From contig JAXHMA010000006.1 in the NCBI GenBank assembly GCA_034521835.1, positions 1,116,001 to 1,180,000 on the forward strand: a DNA stretch of 64,000 nucleotides. The letters run 5' to 3'. Positions 1 through 8,193 of this stretch are shown here, one piece after another. Under the pieces are notes generated by a model. The model was not told where the DNA came from. It did no database searches and worked only from the letters and a program-made list of their open reading frames with translations. The position numbers and the translations under genes were made by a program. Source of the stretch: JAMQKA01 sp034521835. Lineage in GTDB: Bacteria; Bacteroidota; Rhodothermia; Balneolales; Balneolaceae. Within the stretch, counting starts at the first letter, position 1. Every line of letters starts with the position of its first letter.

Positions 1-373
1 TTTTCGCAAAAGGTAGTTTAATCCTGGTTCGATTAATTTTTTTGAAAGTACTGCCGTAAACAATGGTGTATGATATCTCGTCATCAAAACGTTCTATATT
101 TGAAAAAATAATTGTCGAATCAGCCCCTTCCTCAAGAGCAATCGGATTTACTTTATTAAACATAGTCTGAATGGTGTCATCAGAGCTGTTTAACCAGATC
201 CTTACAGGACACATAACAGGATTTGTAAGATCTATCCTAAGTTCATTGTCAGCATATGAATGTGATCTGTTATAAGAGAATTGATTGTATTTTTTTGTCG
301 GAAGTTCTCTCTCATCACATCCTGTAAACAAGGTGCAACAAACGAGCAGTGCTATTTTTATATGCATTCTCAT
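1..373 (-). CDS. Putative lipoprotein, cut by window edge (cassette gene)
   Basis: An open minus-strand frame of 124 codons runs off the window start. It begins with a short lipoprotein signal: charged MRMHIK, a hydrophobic run, then a lipobox ending LFTGC, so the mature protein should be lipid-anchored at Cys-19. The rest is polar with no domain I recognise. Two in-frame ATGs lie 6 bp apart (373 and 367); I chose the first. The gene starts about 20 bp inside the attC-like end at 385-392, as cassette genes do. Function unknown. Confidence 0.6.
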   Translation of the reverse strand, partial: MRMHIKIALLVCCTLFTGCDERELPTKKYNQFSYNRSHSYADNELRIDLTNPVMCPVRIWLNSSDDTIQTMFNKVNPIALEEGADSTIIFSNIERFDDEISYTIVYGSTFKKINRTRIKLPFAK

Positions 374-384
374 TATTGTAATAG

Positions 385-642
385 GCTATAACATCGGCTT
401 ATGCTAAAGAATTATAGCAAAAATCCCCTTAAGACATACCTGAAAGGACTGATTTTTTTCTTGTGCCAGTCAGAAGCGCCAGCAGCTCTCGGAGGCTTGG
501 CTGCCGGCAGTAATCCGAACTGATCAAGCGAAGCAGGTTGCCAGTAACAGGTATATAATTGGGGATTTACAAAGCAGGGCTTATAAAAAATACGCTGGGT
601 GAGGACTGTACCCTTGATAAAGTCGTTTTTAAGAGGTTATAG
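385..642 (-). other. attC-like site interrupted by IS1111-type remnant
   Basis: The left end GCTATAACATCGGCTTATGC (385 onward) resembles the attC left ends elsewhere in the window, and the right end GTTATAG is at 636-642. The interior is replaced by the 3' end of an IS1111-like element. The right end GTTATAGTGC recurs inverted as GCACTATAAC at 1065-1074, which is the signature of one cassette's two ends (TTRRRY at the start, RYYYAAC at the end). Confidence 0.55.
466..635 (+). mobile_element. 3' remnant of IS1111-like element
   Basis: This segment shares with five other loci the order GATGCCGGCAG-like block, GAGCTTGATCA-like block, GTTGCCAGTAACAGGT, then GGGTGAGGACTGT near the element's right end. 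No transposase codons remain. It sits directly next to the attC end GTTATAG, in the same orientation as the other copies. It is the most degraded recognisable copy. Confidence 0.55.
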
Positions 643-654
643 TGCGCTCCTGAC

Positions 655-900
655 TTTGATCACTGATAATGTCTTTAATATTCGATTTCAGAACTGGAAG
701 ATCTCGTTGGGCAACAACCCAAATCATGATTAAGGTAACGCCAAGAGATTTTATCATATTTATCACGAGTTCATCAGAGATATGCTTTACAGCTTCCCCA
801 ATAATTTCCAGGCATCGTAAAACAGCTCTTGCTTTTCGGAGTTTTGATAAAATTCGTTTTCCTTGACACCATCCAGGTATTCTTCAATTTGCTGTATGCC
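655..900 (-). pseudogene. HepT-like remnant (MntA/HepT toxin-antitoxin)
   Basis: Translated in shifting minus-strand frames, the stretch gives pieces typical of HepT/DUF86 proteins: an EEYLDG-like start, LEIIGEAVKHISDEL, DKYDKISWRY, and an end reading VAQRDLPVLKSNIKDIISD. At least two frameshifts and a missing RX4-6H segment mean it cannot make the toxin. It lies just downstream of a nucleotidyltransferase tail, the usual MntA-HepT order. Confidence 0.5.
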
Positions 901-941
901 CTATCAAATATCTTAAAGATAAACGTCCGGTTTACGTTTGC

Positions 942-1055
942 TCATATAACCGGCACTTCTTCTTTAAGAATATCTTCTTTCAGGGCAGGCTTCAGGGAAT
1001 CATACTCAACGATATAAAAAGGTGATTTGCAAAGAGATAAGAAAATTACGGCTAC
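942..1055 (-). pseudogene. C-terminal fragment of MNT-type nucleotidyltransferase (MntA-like)
   Basis: The minus strand reads FYIVEYDSLKPALKEDIL followed by KEEVPVI and a stop at 942-944. This is the characteristic end of minimal nucleotidyltransferase antitoxins (VDLV..SLKP..KE.ILKE). The catalytic GSx10DxD half is absent, lost at the attC-like end at 1068. With the HepT remnant at 655-900 it is the relic of one toxin-antitoxin cassette. Confidence 0.5.
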
Positions 1056-1067
1056 AAAGGGGAAGCA

Positions 1068-1095
1068 CTATAACGGCATTGCGCTGCGATTGCAA
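1068..1095 (-). other. attC left-end fragment
   Basis: CTATAACGGCATTGCGC matches the left ends of the complete attC repeats (for example 6095-6120). The rest of the site is not recognisable before the MgtC gene, so the site is probably truncated. Its outer bases GCACTATAAC mirror GTTATAGTGC at 636-645. Confidence 0.5.
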
Positions 1096-1120
1096 TAAAA
1101 AGCAGACCGTAAGTTAAGGT

Positions 1121-1558
1121 TCAATCTCTATCTTTTTTCGATCTTTGATTTCTTCTGCTAAGCTGAGCTAGCCTGGGAATAATACCTGAAATAACAGTGG
1201 CAATAATTCCAATAACGTGATACCCAAACCCAAATGTCATGCCGATTGCTCCCGCAAACCATAAACTGGCCGCTGTGGTTAGGTTTTTTACTGTTGCGCC
1301 TTCCTTGAGTATTAATCCAGCGCCCAAAAAGCCTATACCCGTTACAACTTGTGCTGCTATACGGGATTGTGAGGAAGGATCTACCCTCATTGATAAAAAA
1401 GTAAAAAGCATAGCTCCGGTGATAACCAGGCTGTGGGTACTTATCCCTGCATCTTTGCCTCTGGATTCTCTTTCGGCTCCAATACTATAACCCGCTACCA
1501 GAGATAAAGTGACATCAATTAGGAATATTAATTCATATCCCGATAAAATATTAGGCAT
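1121..1558 (-). CDS. MgtC/SapB family membrane protein
   Basis: A 145-residue protein made mostly of four to five hydrophobic segments. It has the family hallmark AERESRGKDAGISTHSLV near residues 28-45, then GIGFLGAGLILKEG and LTTAASLWFAGAIGM. This is the membrane domain of MgtC/SapB proteins; MgtC is known for adaptation to low magnesium and modulation of the F-type ATPase. It lacks the C-terminal cytosolic domain of true MgtC, as many short homologues do. Its neighbours are cassette genes on the same strand, so it may be cassette-borne. Confidence 0.85.
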   Translation of the reverse strand: MPNILSGYELIFLIDVTLSLVAGYSIGAERESRGKDAGISTHSLVITGAMLFTFLSMRVDPSSQSRIAAQVVTGIGFLGAGLILKEGATVKNLTTAASLWFAGAIGMTFGFGYHVIGIIATVISGIIPRLAQLSRRNQRSKKDRD

Positions 1559-1597
1559 TGTAAAAAGTGAATTTTTTGGGTGTGGTGAAAAAGAGTG

Positions 1598-1623
1598 ATT
1601 AGGGCCTGTTAACAGGTCCTAAT
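1598..1623. terminator. 26-bp near-perfect palindrome
   Basis: ATTAGGGCCTGTT is followed directly by AACAGGTCCTAAT: 13-bp arms with one mismatch. It lies between the divergently placed ends of the MgtC start (1558) and the hydrolase end (1702). It could be a factor-independent terminator or an operator; there is no long U-run on either side, so the role is open. Confidence 0.35.
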
Positions 1624-1701
1624 AAAAGCAGATCGGCCGTAATAATCATATATATCTGGAATTAGATACGGATTTTGTCCCTCTTTGTTTGCAGGAAAGC
1701 C

Positions 1702-2570
1702 TTAATTAATAAAACGTTTAACGCGCTTACCCAACCAATTCCGAAATTCAGATGTTGTGGGTGGACTATGTCTACTATTCTTGATCAATTCAGTTTGAAC
1801 ATTTGGGATGTGGTCTTTCACACGTTCAATGATTTTATCTCCCGGAAAAAAATATCGTTTTCAGCTCCTATGACCAAACAAGGCATTGTCAGGTTCTTTA
1901 ACTCCTCCTCTGATGCAAGGGATGGTATCTTTAAGTTAACAGCAAAATCATTAAACGAATCGCCCAGATACCTGGCCCAATCTTCATCCCAGGTAGTAAT
2001 TAAAGGATCGACTAATTTGCGAAGGTTTTTCTCAGATGGATTGATTTTATACATAATCATCGGCAAAGCCATCTTTGTAAATCCTTTTACCAGGGACCCC
2101 TGAGCTATGCCAGCCGGCACCATAAGTACAAGTGATTCGATCCTTCCAGGATAAGATGAAGCAAACTGTCGAGCAACAAAGCCTCCCAAACTAACACCCA
2201 ACAGATGAACTTGTTGTACATTGAGTCCATCCAGTATTTCCCAAAGCCATTGAGCATGGGAATCGTCTCCATAAGATAGGCGGACTGGTAACCCTCTTAT
2301 GGATTGCCCGGGCAAGTCAGGTGCTATGATGTAAAACCGATCAAGAAGAGCTCCCAATTCAGAAGCTAAATGCGCGGAACTTGTCATCATGGCATGCAGG
2401 CAAACAAGTGGCGGATTAGATGAATCCCCAACCATCAATACATGATTTGTCCCATGGGAAGTAGAAATTTCGTTGGAGCTCGTTTTCCCATCGACCCGCG
2501 CAAGAAATCGTTGATACCAATGCTCCATTCTTTTTCGGGCATCATCGTTCTTAAAAATTTTATTACTCAC
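1702..2570 (-). pseudogene. Alpha/beta hydrolase, frameshifted near C-terminus
   Basis: The N-terminal 240 residues are a clear alpha/beta hydrolase: PPLVCLHAMM oxyanion strand, APDLPGQS, nucleophile elbow GVSLGG (about residue 125), and a late acid region VIGAENDIFF. The frame then breaks at a run of seven T (minus strand, near 1845). In the next frame it continues PGDKIIERVKDHIPN, then a catalytic-His region RHSPPTTSEF, ending at 1702. One base restores a protein of normal length (about 289 residues). The substrate cannot be told from sequence. It may be a sequencing error in a homopolymer. Confidence 0.75.
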
Positions 2571-2698
2571 AGGGTGAATCGCTAAGATATATTATGTTGA
2601 CGGCTAACGACCCGGTGTTTCTGCTGCCTGACGACCCAATTTGAAGATTAGCAATAATCCTATTACGGGTAACAGGAAACACTTGATATTGGGATTAA

Positions 2699-2949
2699 TC
2701 ATTCATTTTTGATCGAGTTCAAAAAACTGCGTACCTCAAAATTAAACTTTTCAGGCGCTTCGATATTTACTTCATGGCAATTCCCTGCATGATTACGAAT
2801 TTCGATGCTGGTATACTTGCATGAAGTTCTCTGGCAATATTCAAGGGTGATCGTTGATCAGCATCGCCATAAAGTAGCAGGGTTGGCACTTCGATACGAT
2901 ACTTCAGCTTCTTTGGCAGGCACTCATCCAGCAGGATTTTAATAATCAT
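2699..2949 (-). pseudogene. Chimera: DUF5615 toxin N-terminus joined to alpha/beta hydrolase C-terminus
   Basis: The first 19 residues, MIIKILLDECLPKKLKYRI, are the start of a DUF5615 PIN-like toxin, overlapping the upstream DUF433 gene by 4 bp as in intact pairs. The sequence then switches to EVPTLLLYGDADQRSPL and a continuation ending with an EVNIEAPEKF-type tail, which is the last third of an alpha/beta hydrolase. The hydrolase part has one frameshift near 2775 and ends at 2699. Neither activity can survive. It looks like a deletion that fused two cassettes. Confidence 0.65.
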
Positions 2950-3161
2950 TTAGGCTGAAGCAGTTGATCTTTAAACGATTCAACAATGTTAATGGCCTGC
3001 TGGCGGGAGACGGTGGGAAAATCCTCCAGGAATTCATTGAGCGAGTGGTCGGCTTCCAAGTATTCAAAAAAGGTCTTCACGGGCAGACGGGTTCCTTTAA
3101 ACACGGGAGTGCCTCCGAGTATATCTTTTCGCCGCTCAATTAGATCTTTAGAAGATTTCAT
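2946..3161 (-). CDS. DUF433 antitoxin
   Basis: A 71-residue protein with the DUF433 pattern: RRKDILGGTPVFKGTRLPV, a short helix-turn-helix-like region (residues 30-55), then RQQAINIVESF. DUF433 proteins are DNA-binding antitoxins paired with DUF5615 PIN-like nucleases. Here the gene overlaps the start of a truncated DUF5615 gene by 4 bp, so the antitoxin is complete but its toxin is broken. Confidence 0.85.
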   Translation of the reverse strand: MKSSKDLIERRKDILGGTPVFKGTRLPVKTFFEYLEADHSLNEFLEDFPTVSRQQAINIVESFKDQLLQPK

Positions 3162-3254
3162 TTTTCTGAGAAGAAGTTTTGAGGCTGTCTTAAGTAAAAT
3201 AATTAACTGACAGGCAATCCGGAAATTTCAGTAAAAAGGTAGGGAGCAGTTGCT

Positions 3255-3375
3255 AAAAATTTTACGCTTCAGGTGTACGCGGAGTAATGTCAAATTAGCA
3301 ACCAACGAAAGATGATTTTAAAACCAAGAGTGGCAAAGAATTGGCGAGGCCTGTCCGCTGAAAGCGCGTTATATG
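3255..3375 (-). other. attC-like site (degenerate)
   Basis: It carries the shared core AACGAAAGATGATTTTAAAACC, written here as two blocks (CCAACGAAAGATGA and TTTTAAAACCAAGAGTGGC), then AATTGGCGAGGCCTGTCCG and the right end GCGCGTTATAT. The left end is poorly conserved. It separates the DUF433 and DUF1059-like genes. Confidence 0.55.
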
Positions 3376-3428
3376 GCGATTCTTATAATGAGGTATTCTA
3401 ATGGTCTCGTATAAAAACTACTTTTCCG

Positions 3429-3662
3429 CTATTCGTCAGCAGGAAGAGCCTCGAATTCTTTTTTCTTCTTTTCGAACCATTCTTGCATATCCTCTTGGGA
3501 CATATCTTTCATTTTGTCCATAGCTTTAAGATGGTCTTTATCGCCCTTTTTGGCCATTTCTATTCCATGTTTTTTACTTTTCTCGGCCATTTCTTCAAAT
3601 GTTTCTGCGTGAAATTTTTTATCACAAGCTCCCCCTAATTGTTTACAAGTCATCGTTTTCAT
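3429..3662 (-). CDS. Small DUF1059-like protein
   Basis: A 77-residue protein starting MKTMTCKQLGGACDKKF, with TFEEMAEKSKKHGIEM and repeated KAMDKMKDM. The opening CKQLGGACD and the 'EM...S..HG.EM' helix match DUF1059 and related small proteins of unknown function. It is highly charged and helical with no membrane segment. It is alone between two attC-like sites, so it is a one-gene cassette. Confidence 0.7.
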   Translation of the reverse strand: MKTMTCKQLGGACDKKFHAETFEEMAEKSKKHGIEMAKKGDKDHLKAMDKMKDMSQEDMQEWFEKKKKEFEALPADE

Positions 3663-3791
3663 AATCGTTCTATTTTATGATTTGATTTTTTAATTTTTTT
3701 AGCAACTCCTAAACTCTGTCGAAGAGAGATCCCTAATCTGTTTAAGAGTATAGAATAATATGTGGCAATCCCAATAAACGAAAATATAAGC

Positions 3792-3913
3792 CCTATTACC
3801 GACCTGGCGCATAAGCACACGCTTTAATGTTGAATTGGCAACTGACGAAGGATGAGTTTTAAAACCAAGAGCGGCATAGAATTGGCGAGGTGTGTCCCCT
3901 TAAGGGGTTAGGT
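3792..3913 (-). other. attC-like site
   Basis: Left part GCGCATAAGCACACGCTTTA, central AACTGACGAAGGATGAG, right part TTGGCGAGGTGTGTCC, then the palindromic CCCTTAAGGGG joined to GTTAGGT at 3907-3913. The end GTTAGGTACC is mirrored by GGTACCTAAC at 4637-4646, which bounds the VapBC cassette. Confidence 0.75.
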
Positions 3914-3926
3914 ACCTGACTAAAAT

Positions 3927-4331
3927 TTATGAGTTGATTACTTTCTCTGGATGTTTGGCTAATCTTGGGAACTCTCGCAGAAGTTGCTTATCCATCGTTA
4001 TTAATTCCAAGTCCAGGTCTTTAGCTAAGCTTACAAACTCACAATCGTAACAGGAACACCTCGATTGGCTGACATGATACAGAACTTGAACTGAATTTAC
4101 ATGAAACTGCTGATCTTTCATTTGAAGTTCAGCCTTTTCCATAATCAACAAAGCTTCTGCTAAATCGATTAGCTCTTTTCTTAAATACAGCGAAACGACA
4201 TTTCGAAATTCACTTCGCCATAGAATTGGGGCGACCCATTGTGGATCTTTTTGGTAGAGCTGATCACAAAGTTCTGTTGAATCTGATGGAAGCCAAAAGT
4301 GAGCAAGAATATTCGTATCAACAACGATCAT
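3927..4331 (-). CDS. vapC: VapC-type PIN-domain toxin
   Basis: A 134-residue PIN nuclease. It has an acidic N-terminus MIVVDTNILAHF (Asp-5), a Glu in WRSEFRNVV (about residue 41), and acids in YDCEFVSLAKDLDLELITMD (about residues 95-115). PIN toxins cleave RNA (often tRNA) using Mg2+. The gene overlaps the upstream FitA-like antitoxin by 4 bp, the classic operon arrangement. The cassette ends GGTACC-TAAC bracket the pair. Confidence 0.88.
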   Translation of the reverse strand: MIVVDTNILAHFWLPSDSTELCDQLYQKDPQWVAPILWRSEFRNVVSLYLRKELIDLAEALLIMEKAELQMKDQQFHVNSVQVLYHVSQSRCSCYDCEFVSLAKDLDLELITMDKQLLREFPRLAKHPEKVINS

Positions 4332-4567
4332 GGACGCCCCTGATTAATGGCAGATTCAATTTCTTCAGAAGGCAGACTACCTTTTGCTTTTTTACGCAAA
4401 CGACGTGCTTCTTGTAAGATATCGTCAGTAGAAACCTGTTGAGGTTTGACGGTTTGCTCTAAACAGGCAATGATTTCACTGTTGATACTGCGATGGTGAG
4501 CGTTAGCCTGCTCACGGACTCGATCGTAAATTTCTTCCGGAATGTTTTTTACTGTGATACTAGGCAT
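4328..4567 (-). CDS. vapB: FitA/VapB-type ribbon-helix-helix antitoxin
   Basis: A 79-residue protein. MPSITVKNIPEEIYDRV is a ribbon followed by two helices, with HHRSINSEIIACLEQ as the second helix; this is the Arc/FitA DNA-binding fold. The C-terminal tail (LPSEEIESAINQGRP) probably covers the VapC active site. It should bind its own promoter together with VapC. Confidence 0.87.
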   Translation of the reverse strand: MPSITVKNIPEEIYDRVREQANAHHRSINSEIIACLEQTVKPQQVSTDDILQEARRLRKKAKGSLPSEEIESAINQGRP

Positions 4568-4639
4568 AACAGGTTGGTTTCGTTATGGTTTCTTTATGAA
4601 ACTAAAAAGGCGGGGCGATTATTGCAAGAAAATGAAGGT

Positions 4640-4760
4640 ACCTAACGACATCGCGCATAAGCGCACGCATTAATGTTGAATTGGCAACTAACGAAAGAAG
4701 AGCCTTAAAACCAAGAGTGGCAAAGAATTGGCGAGGTGCGTCCCGGTAATGCGCGGATAT
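4640..4760 (-). other. attC-like site
   Basis: Left end ACCTAACGACATCGCGCATA; core AACTAACGAAAGAAGAGCC; right part TTGGCGAGGTGCGTCCCGG, then AATGCGCGGATATACAGCC. The outer ATACAGCCAGA recurs inverted at 5512-5523, which bounds the HepT/MntA cassette. Confidence 0.8.
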
Positions 4761-4802
4761 ACAGCCAGACAAAAGTAGAACTGATTAAAACCTTTGAATA
4801 GG

Positions 4803-5135
4803 TCAATAATCTTCGACCTTATCTAGCAATTCTGGAACTCGATTTACGGCAAAATCCCACATGGCAGCTTCGTCAATAATATCATAACCGTGAGCAATGA
4901 TATTTCTGAAGTCGATAATTTTGCGATATTCCGGAATCTTTACGGAAAGTGCTGATTCTTCAATTCTGGATAATCTGTGCAAAGCTTCTCCAATGATTTC
5001 AAATTCTCGTTTAATGGCAAGTTGGAGCATGCGATTTTACTGAAAATCTTCAAAGCTTTTACCGTCAATAAAATCCATTATCTCTTGACAGGAAAGGCTG
5101 ATGTCGAGAAGTAGTTTTCTGGTTTTATGCGGCAT
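4803..5135 (-). pseudogene. hepT: HepT RNase toxin with an in-frame stop
   Basis: From ATG at 5135 the frame reads MPHKTRKLLLDISLSCQEI, then SFEDFQ, a TAA codon, and NRMLQLAIKREFEIIGEAL. It continues to the active-site motif RNIIAHGYD (R-x4-H) and ends at 4803. The only defect is the TAA where homologues usually have a basic residue (SFEDFQ-K-NRM). HepT toxins are HEPN ribonucleases silenced by MntA nucleotidylation. The start overlaps the mntA stop by 11 bp. A short product from Met-5030 keeps the RX4H motif but lacks the first helices. Confidence 0.75.
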
Positions 5136-5430
5136 AAAGTAGTTCTTTGGAGCGTTCTACTTCTTGCTGAAAGATGGAATTTCTGAACTTTTTAAGGTGA
5201 TATAAGTCAACAGACCGACCATAGATTTGCTCGAGCTCCCGTTTGAAATCAATGAATTGATCAAATGCTCCTTCGAAGCCTTGACGATTAAACTTAACTA
5301 TGAAATCAAGATCACTGTCTTCAGAAAAATCATCGGTTGTGGCAGACCCAAATAGATAAAGTTCCTTTACATTATACTTTTCGCAAAGCTTTTGAAGCTG
5401 TTCAGTTTTGAGATCTACTTTGGTTGCCAT
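5125..5430 (-). CDS. mntA: MntA-type nucleotidyltransferase antitoxin
   Basis: A 101-residue minimal nucleotidyltransferase. LYLFGSATTDDFSEDSDLDF contains the GSx10DxD catalytic signature (residues 26-43), followed by VDLYHLKKFRNSIF. MntA proteins AMPylate a tyrosine of HepT and so neutralise it. It is intact, while the paired hepT carries a stop codon. Confidence 0.85.
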   Translation of the reverse strand: MATKVDLKTEQLQKLCEKYNVKELYLFGSATTDDFSEDSDLDFIVKFNRQGFEGAFDQFIDFKRELEQIYGRSVDLYHLKKFRNSIFQQEVERSKELLYAA

Positions 5431-5518
5431 AATTCATCGATTAATTTAGAACTATAGCAAACTTAATGAAGACTGACGCATTTTTCTATTAGCTAAAAAT
5501 TGAATGAAAGCTCTGGCT

Positions 5519-5645
5519 GTATAACGACATTGCGCATAAGCTGCGTGCGCCAAAAATGTTGAAATTGTTAACAAATGAAAGAGTAACTATAAAATGGAAG
5601 CTGGCAAGAATTGGCGAGGCACGTCCCGGTAATGCACGGTTGGTG
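5519..5645 (-). other. attC-like site
   Basis: Left end GTATAACGACATTGCGCATA, right part ATTGGCGAGGCACGTCCCGG followed by GTTGGTG (5639-5645). The right end GTTGGTGGTTTTA is mirrored by TTAAAACCACCTAAC at 6087-6101, giving the next cassette's boundaries. Confidence 0.78.
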
Positions 5646-5648
5646 GTT

Positions 5649-6035
5649 TTACTCTTTTTTATCTATTCCGGACAGCACAATTTTATTACCCTTCTTTATT
5701 AATTTCATTGCTTTTGAAGAAGTTTTTTTCACATTTGGTCCTTCCCGAATAACTTCGACCTCAAGCAAAGATCCTTCATGTAAGGGTTTAATTACACACT
5801 CGAAACTTTCTGTTGTCATTCCTAACTTCGTTGGAGTTAGTCCATTTTTGGAAGAAATACTAAGACCTTCATCGTTACTACATTTTGCTGTAAAACGCAT
5901 TTCTTCATTCTCAAACCCAGAATTTATATAAATGGATACCTTTTCCTGAGTGATTAAGTCGTTTTTATCTGCGCTCATTAATCCCAAAAGAGGAAAAATG
6001 GCTGCTAATAAAATGAGTGCTTTTAGTTGTTTCAT
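5649..6035 (-). CDS. Secreted protein of unknown function (cassette)
   Basis: Starting at Met-6035 the protein opens MKQLKALILLAAIFPLLGLM, a Sec signal peptide, then a polar mature part of about 105 residues with a beta-rich pattern (VSIYINSGF, MRFTAKCSN, ECVIKPL). I chose this start over the upstream one at 6059 because AGGAG lies 8-9 bp before it; that Shine-Dalgarno sequence is within a TTAGGAG motif just inside the cassette start. It is alone between attC sites. No known family recognised. Confidence 0.7.
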   Translation of the reverse strand: MKQLKALILLAAIFPLLGLMSADKNDLITQEKVSIYINSGFENEEMRFTAKCSNDEGLSISSKNGLTPTKLGMTTESFECVIKPLHEGSLLEVEVIREGPNVKKTSSKAMKLIKKGNKIVLSGIDKKE

Positions 6036-6094
6036 ATTTACGCTTCTCCTAACGTTCAATTCAAGTGATAGTGAATTAGGTGACTTTTAAAACC

Positions 6095-6214
6095 ACCTAA
6101 CGGCATTGCGCATAAGCACACGGATTGAACTGTTGAATTAACAACTAACGAAAGAAGAGACTCTAAACCAAGAGTGGCAAAGAATTGGCGAGGTGCGTTA
6201 ATGCGCGGTTAGAT
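6095..6214 (-). other. attC-like site
   Basis: One of the cleanest copies: ACCTAACGGCATTGCGCATA at the left, TTGGCGAGGTGCGTTAATGC at the right, and GTTAGAT at 6208-6214. ACCTAAC fits RYYYAAC and GTTAGAT fits GTTRRRY, read as an attC on the minus strand. Confidence 0.82.
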
Positions 6215-6223
6215 TTCGCTTAT

Positions 6224-7015
6224 TTACAATGCGTCTTCCATTACATTTAGCGTGCGTTCAACTTCTTTAGCCATGTCATTTAACGTATGTACTACTTTAG
6301 CACGATATTGAGGTTCTGAGATATTAAAAATTAGATCGACTTGTACATTTAATCTTTTTTGGGTCTGAGCTATGTCAGGTGGAATTTTCTTAAATCCTTT
6401 TTTACGGAAATTATATTGATCATTATACCAAACTACATCTTTAGTAGTTTGGCTAACTCCAATATTTAAACCCAGCGGAAAGTCAGGTACTTGTCTTCGA
6501 ATTTGGCTACTAGATATTTTAGTGAAATCCCCAACTGGAGTTGGACTTCTATGCTTATCGATAATATTTATTTTGTGAATCAGATAAAGTAAAGTATTAC
6601 CATCTTTTCCATTAAATGGTTTAAGACTTTCAATTGCTTTGTAAAAGTCGTGACTTACTTTATGTGCATGTCTAGTTTTAATTGCTGATTCAAGACTTGT
6701 TGAATCTTTGGCAAAAGGGAATTGGATTGAATCGTGTTTTGATTCATCCTCAATTTCTGGAGATACAGCTTCGAAATATGCATGGTCGAGTGCAGATCTT
6801 AAATTGTGGAATACATCGCCACAATGAATTACAATTTTGTCTAAGACATCTTCGTCACATTTAGAATATGTAAAACTTTCACCTGTTTTAAGATTGCGTC
6901 CTAACCAATAAGTATAAGGAGGGTTATTTTTAACGGCTTTAGTAATTTTTTCAATTAACTCTCTCGATCTTTCAACTTTAGAGATAGCACTTCTAAATTT
7001 CATACTTCTGAACAA
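6224..7015 (-). CDS. Conserved hypothetical protein (cassette)
   Basis: A 263-residue soluble protein. Its most distinctive stretch is CGDVFHNLRSALDHAYFEAV (about residues 70-89), a helix seen in uncharacterised bacterial proteins; later features are YLIHKINIIDKHRS and a helical C-terminus. The spacing of Asp, His, Asn, Arg and His in GDVFHNLRSALDH is reminiscent of, but not the same as, HEPN RX4-6H motifs. No signal peptide. Single gene in its cassette. Function unknown. Confidence 0.7.
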   Translation of the reverse strand: MFRSMKFRSAISKVERSRELIEKITKAVKNNPPYTYWLGRNLKTGESFTYSKCDEDVLDKIVIHCGDVFHNLRSALDHAYFEAVSPEIEDESKHDSIQFPFAKDSTSLESAIKTRHAHKVSHDFYKAIESLKPFNGKDGNTLLYLIHKINIIDKHRSPTPVGDFTKISSSQIRRQVPDFPLGLNIGVSQTTKDVVWYNDQYNFRKKGFKKIPPDIAQTQKRLNVQVDLIFNISEPQYRAKVVHTLNDMAKEVERTLNVMEDAL

Positions 7016-7025
7016 TTTTTGAGAA

Positions 7026-7170
7026 ACCTAACGACATTGCGCATAAGGTGCAAAATGTAGCAAGTTCAGGCGCCAGAGTGTCGAAATAATTTTAAAATGA
7101 AAGGTTAACTAATAAATTAGAAGGGAGGCAAGGAGATGGCGAAGCCTGTCCGAGTTAAAGCGTGTTAGGC
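7026..7170 (-). other. attC-like site
   Basis: ACCTAACGACATTGCGCATA (7026 onward) to GCGTGTTAGGC (7160-7170). The centre differs from its neighbours and contains GAAGGGAGGCAAGGAGATGG, also seen at 31855-31872 beside an IS1111 remnant. GTTAGGCATACTAA is mirrored by TTAGTATGCCTAAC at 8704-8717, so the next cassette holds two genes. Confidence 0.78.
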
Positions 7171-7173
7171 ATA

Positions 7174-8175
7174 CTAAATTCCTGCTATTGGAATTCTTTC
7201 ATTATTTTCGTTGATGCCAAAGAATTTCTTTGTCGATTGGTCAAAATTCTCCTCAAAATGAAAACCAACTAAATCTTCTATATCATAGTTCTTAGCATGA
7301 AATTTAAGGAATTCAGTTTCAAATGGTGGCGCAAATATCTGATAAGTGATCGTTCCAAAAAATGAGATGAGAAGAAGAGTAAAAGTGTCATTAATTTCTA
7401 AAATAACAGTATGTAAAGGCTGAAAGTCATCAAAAGGTGATTGGACACGTTCGATTACCAATCCTTTTTGAACTTCTTTATGATTGATTGTATCAAATAA
7501 TACTTTATTCAATTTCTTGCTGCTAATAAAATGGGCATATGCTACTAAGGACAGGAATTCATAAGCAATTTTAGCACAAACTAATCTTAAATTATCCTTT
7601 TCAGATTTTGGGGTAATCTTAGGTTTAGACTGATTGGTGTTTTTAACAAGAACTCTACCTAAAATTTTACTCTCGACTTTTTCACCCTCTGTTGCTTCTT
7701 CATAACGCTTTAGCAAATCCGCAGTTTCTTTTTTAATAATATCAGGATCCAGATCTATTTCCTTTAATCTTTCATCACGATTAATCGTTTTTCTTATGAT
7801 CTCTTCACTCTGTTCTTCAGGAACTATTAAATGATCATCATTTACCTTATGGGGTAAAGGTTTTATGGAATCCTTTTCCGCTTTAGCCTTAATTTCATGA
7901 CCTTCAAAATCAAGGCTAATATCAAAATTCTTGTTTAAATATTGATTAGCATCATCTGAAAGATTGAATTTTTTAACGGCTTCAATAATTTCTCTGGACT
8001 CAAAAACAAGACAGTCAATATTGGCACCTAATCTATTATTACAATCTTCACAAATGAAATTATCAAAAAATAGGCGTCCACCTATTGCATGTGGAAACAT
8101 ATGTTCTCTTCCAAATGGTGACTCATCTTTTGTTCGTAAGCAAAAAGCACAGTGTCTAAATTCTACTTCTTCCAT
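7174..8175 (-). CDS. HNH-type nuclease-like protein (cassette)
   Basis: A 333-residue protein with an N-terminal zinc-dependent HNH-like module: CAFC at residues 9-12, REHMFPHAIGGRL (residues 23-35) and CEDCNNRLGANID (residues 42-54), the cysteine pairs and His-containing core of HNH_5-type endonucleases. The remaining 270 residues are helical then beta-rich, with no recognised domain. It follows the membrane/coiled-coil gene at 8194-8688 within 20 bp, both in one cassette. An HNH effector paired with a small membrane partner would fit a defence or toxin role, but that is inference. Confidence 0.75.
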   Translation of the reverse strand: MEEVEFRHCAFCLRTKDESPFGREHMFPHAIGGRLFFDNFICEDCNNRLGANIDCLVFESREIIEAVKKFNLSDDANQYLNKNFDISLDFEGHEIKAKAEKDSIKPLPHKVNDDHLIVPEEQSEEIIRKTINRDERLKEIDLDPDIIKKETADLLKRYEEATEGEKVESKILGRVLVKNTNQSKPKITPKSEKDNLRLVCAKIAYEFLSLVAYAHFISSKKLNKVLFDTINHKEVQKGLVIERVQSPFDDFQPLHTVILEINDTFTLLLISFFGTITYQIFAPPFETEFLKFHAKNYDIEDLVGFHFEENFDQSTKKFFGINENNERIPIAGI

Positions 8176-8193
8176 TTGAATATGTAATAATTG

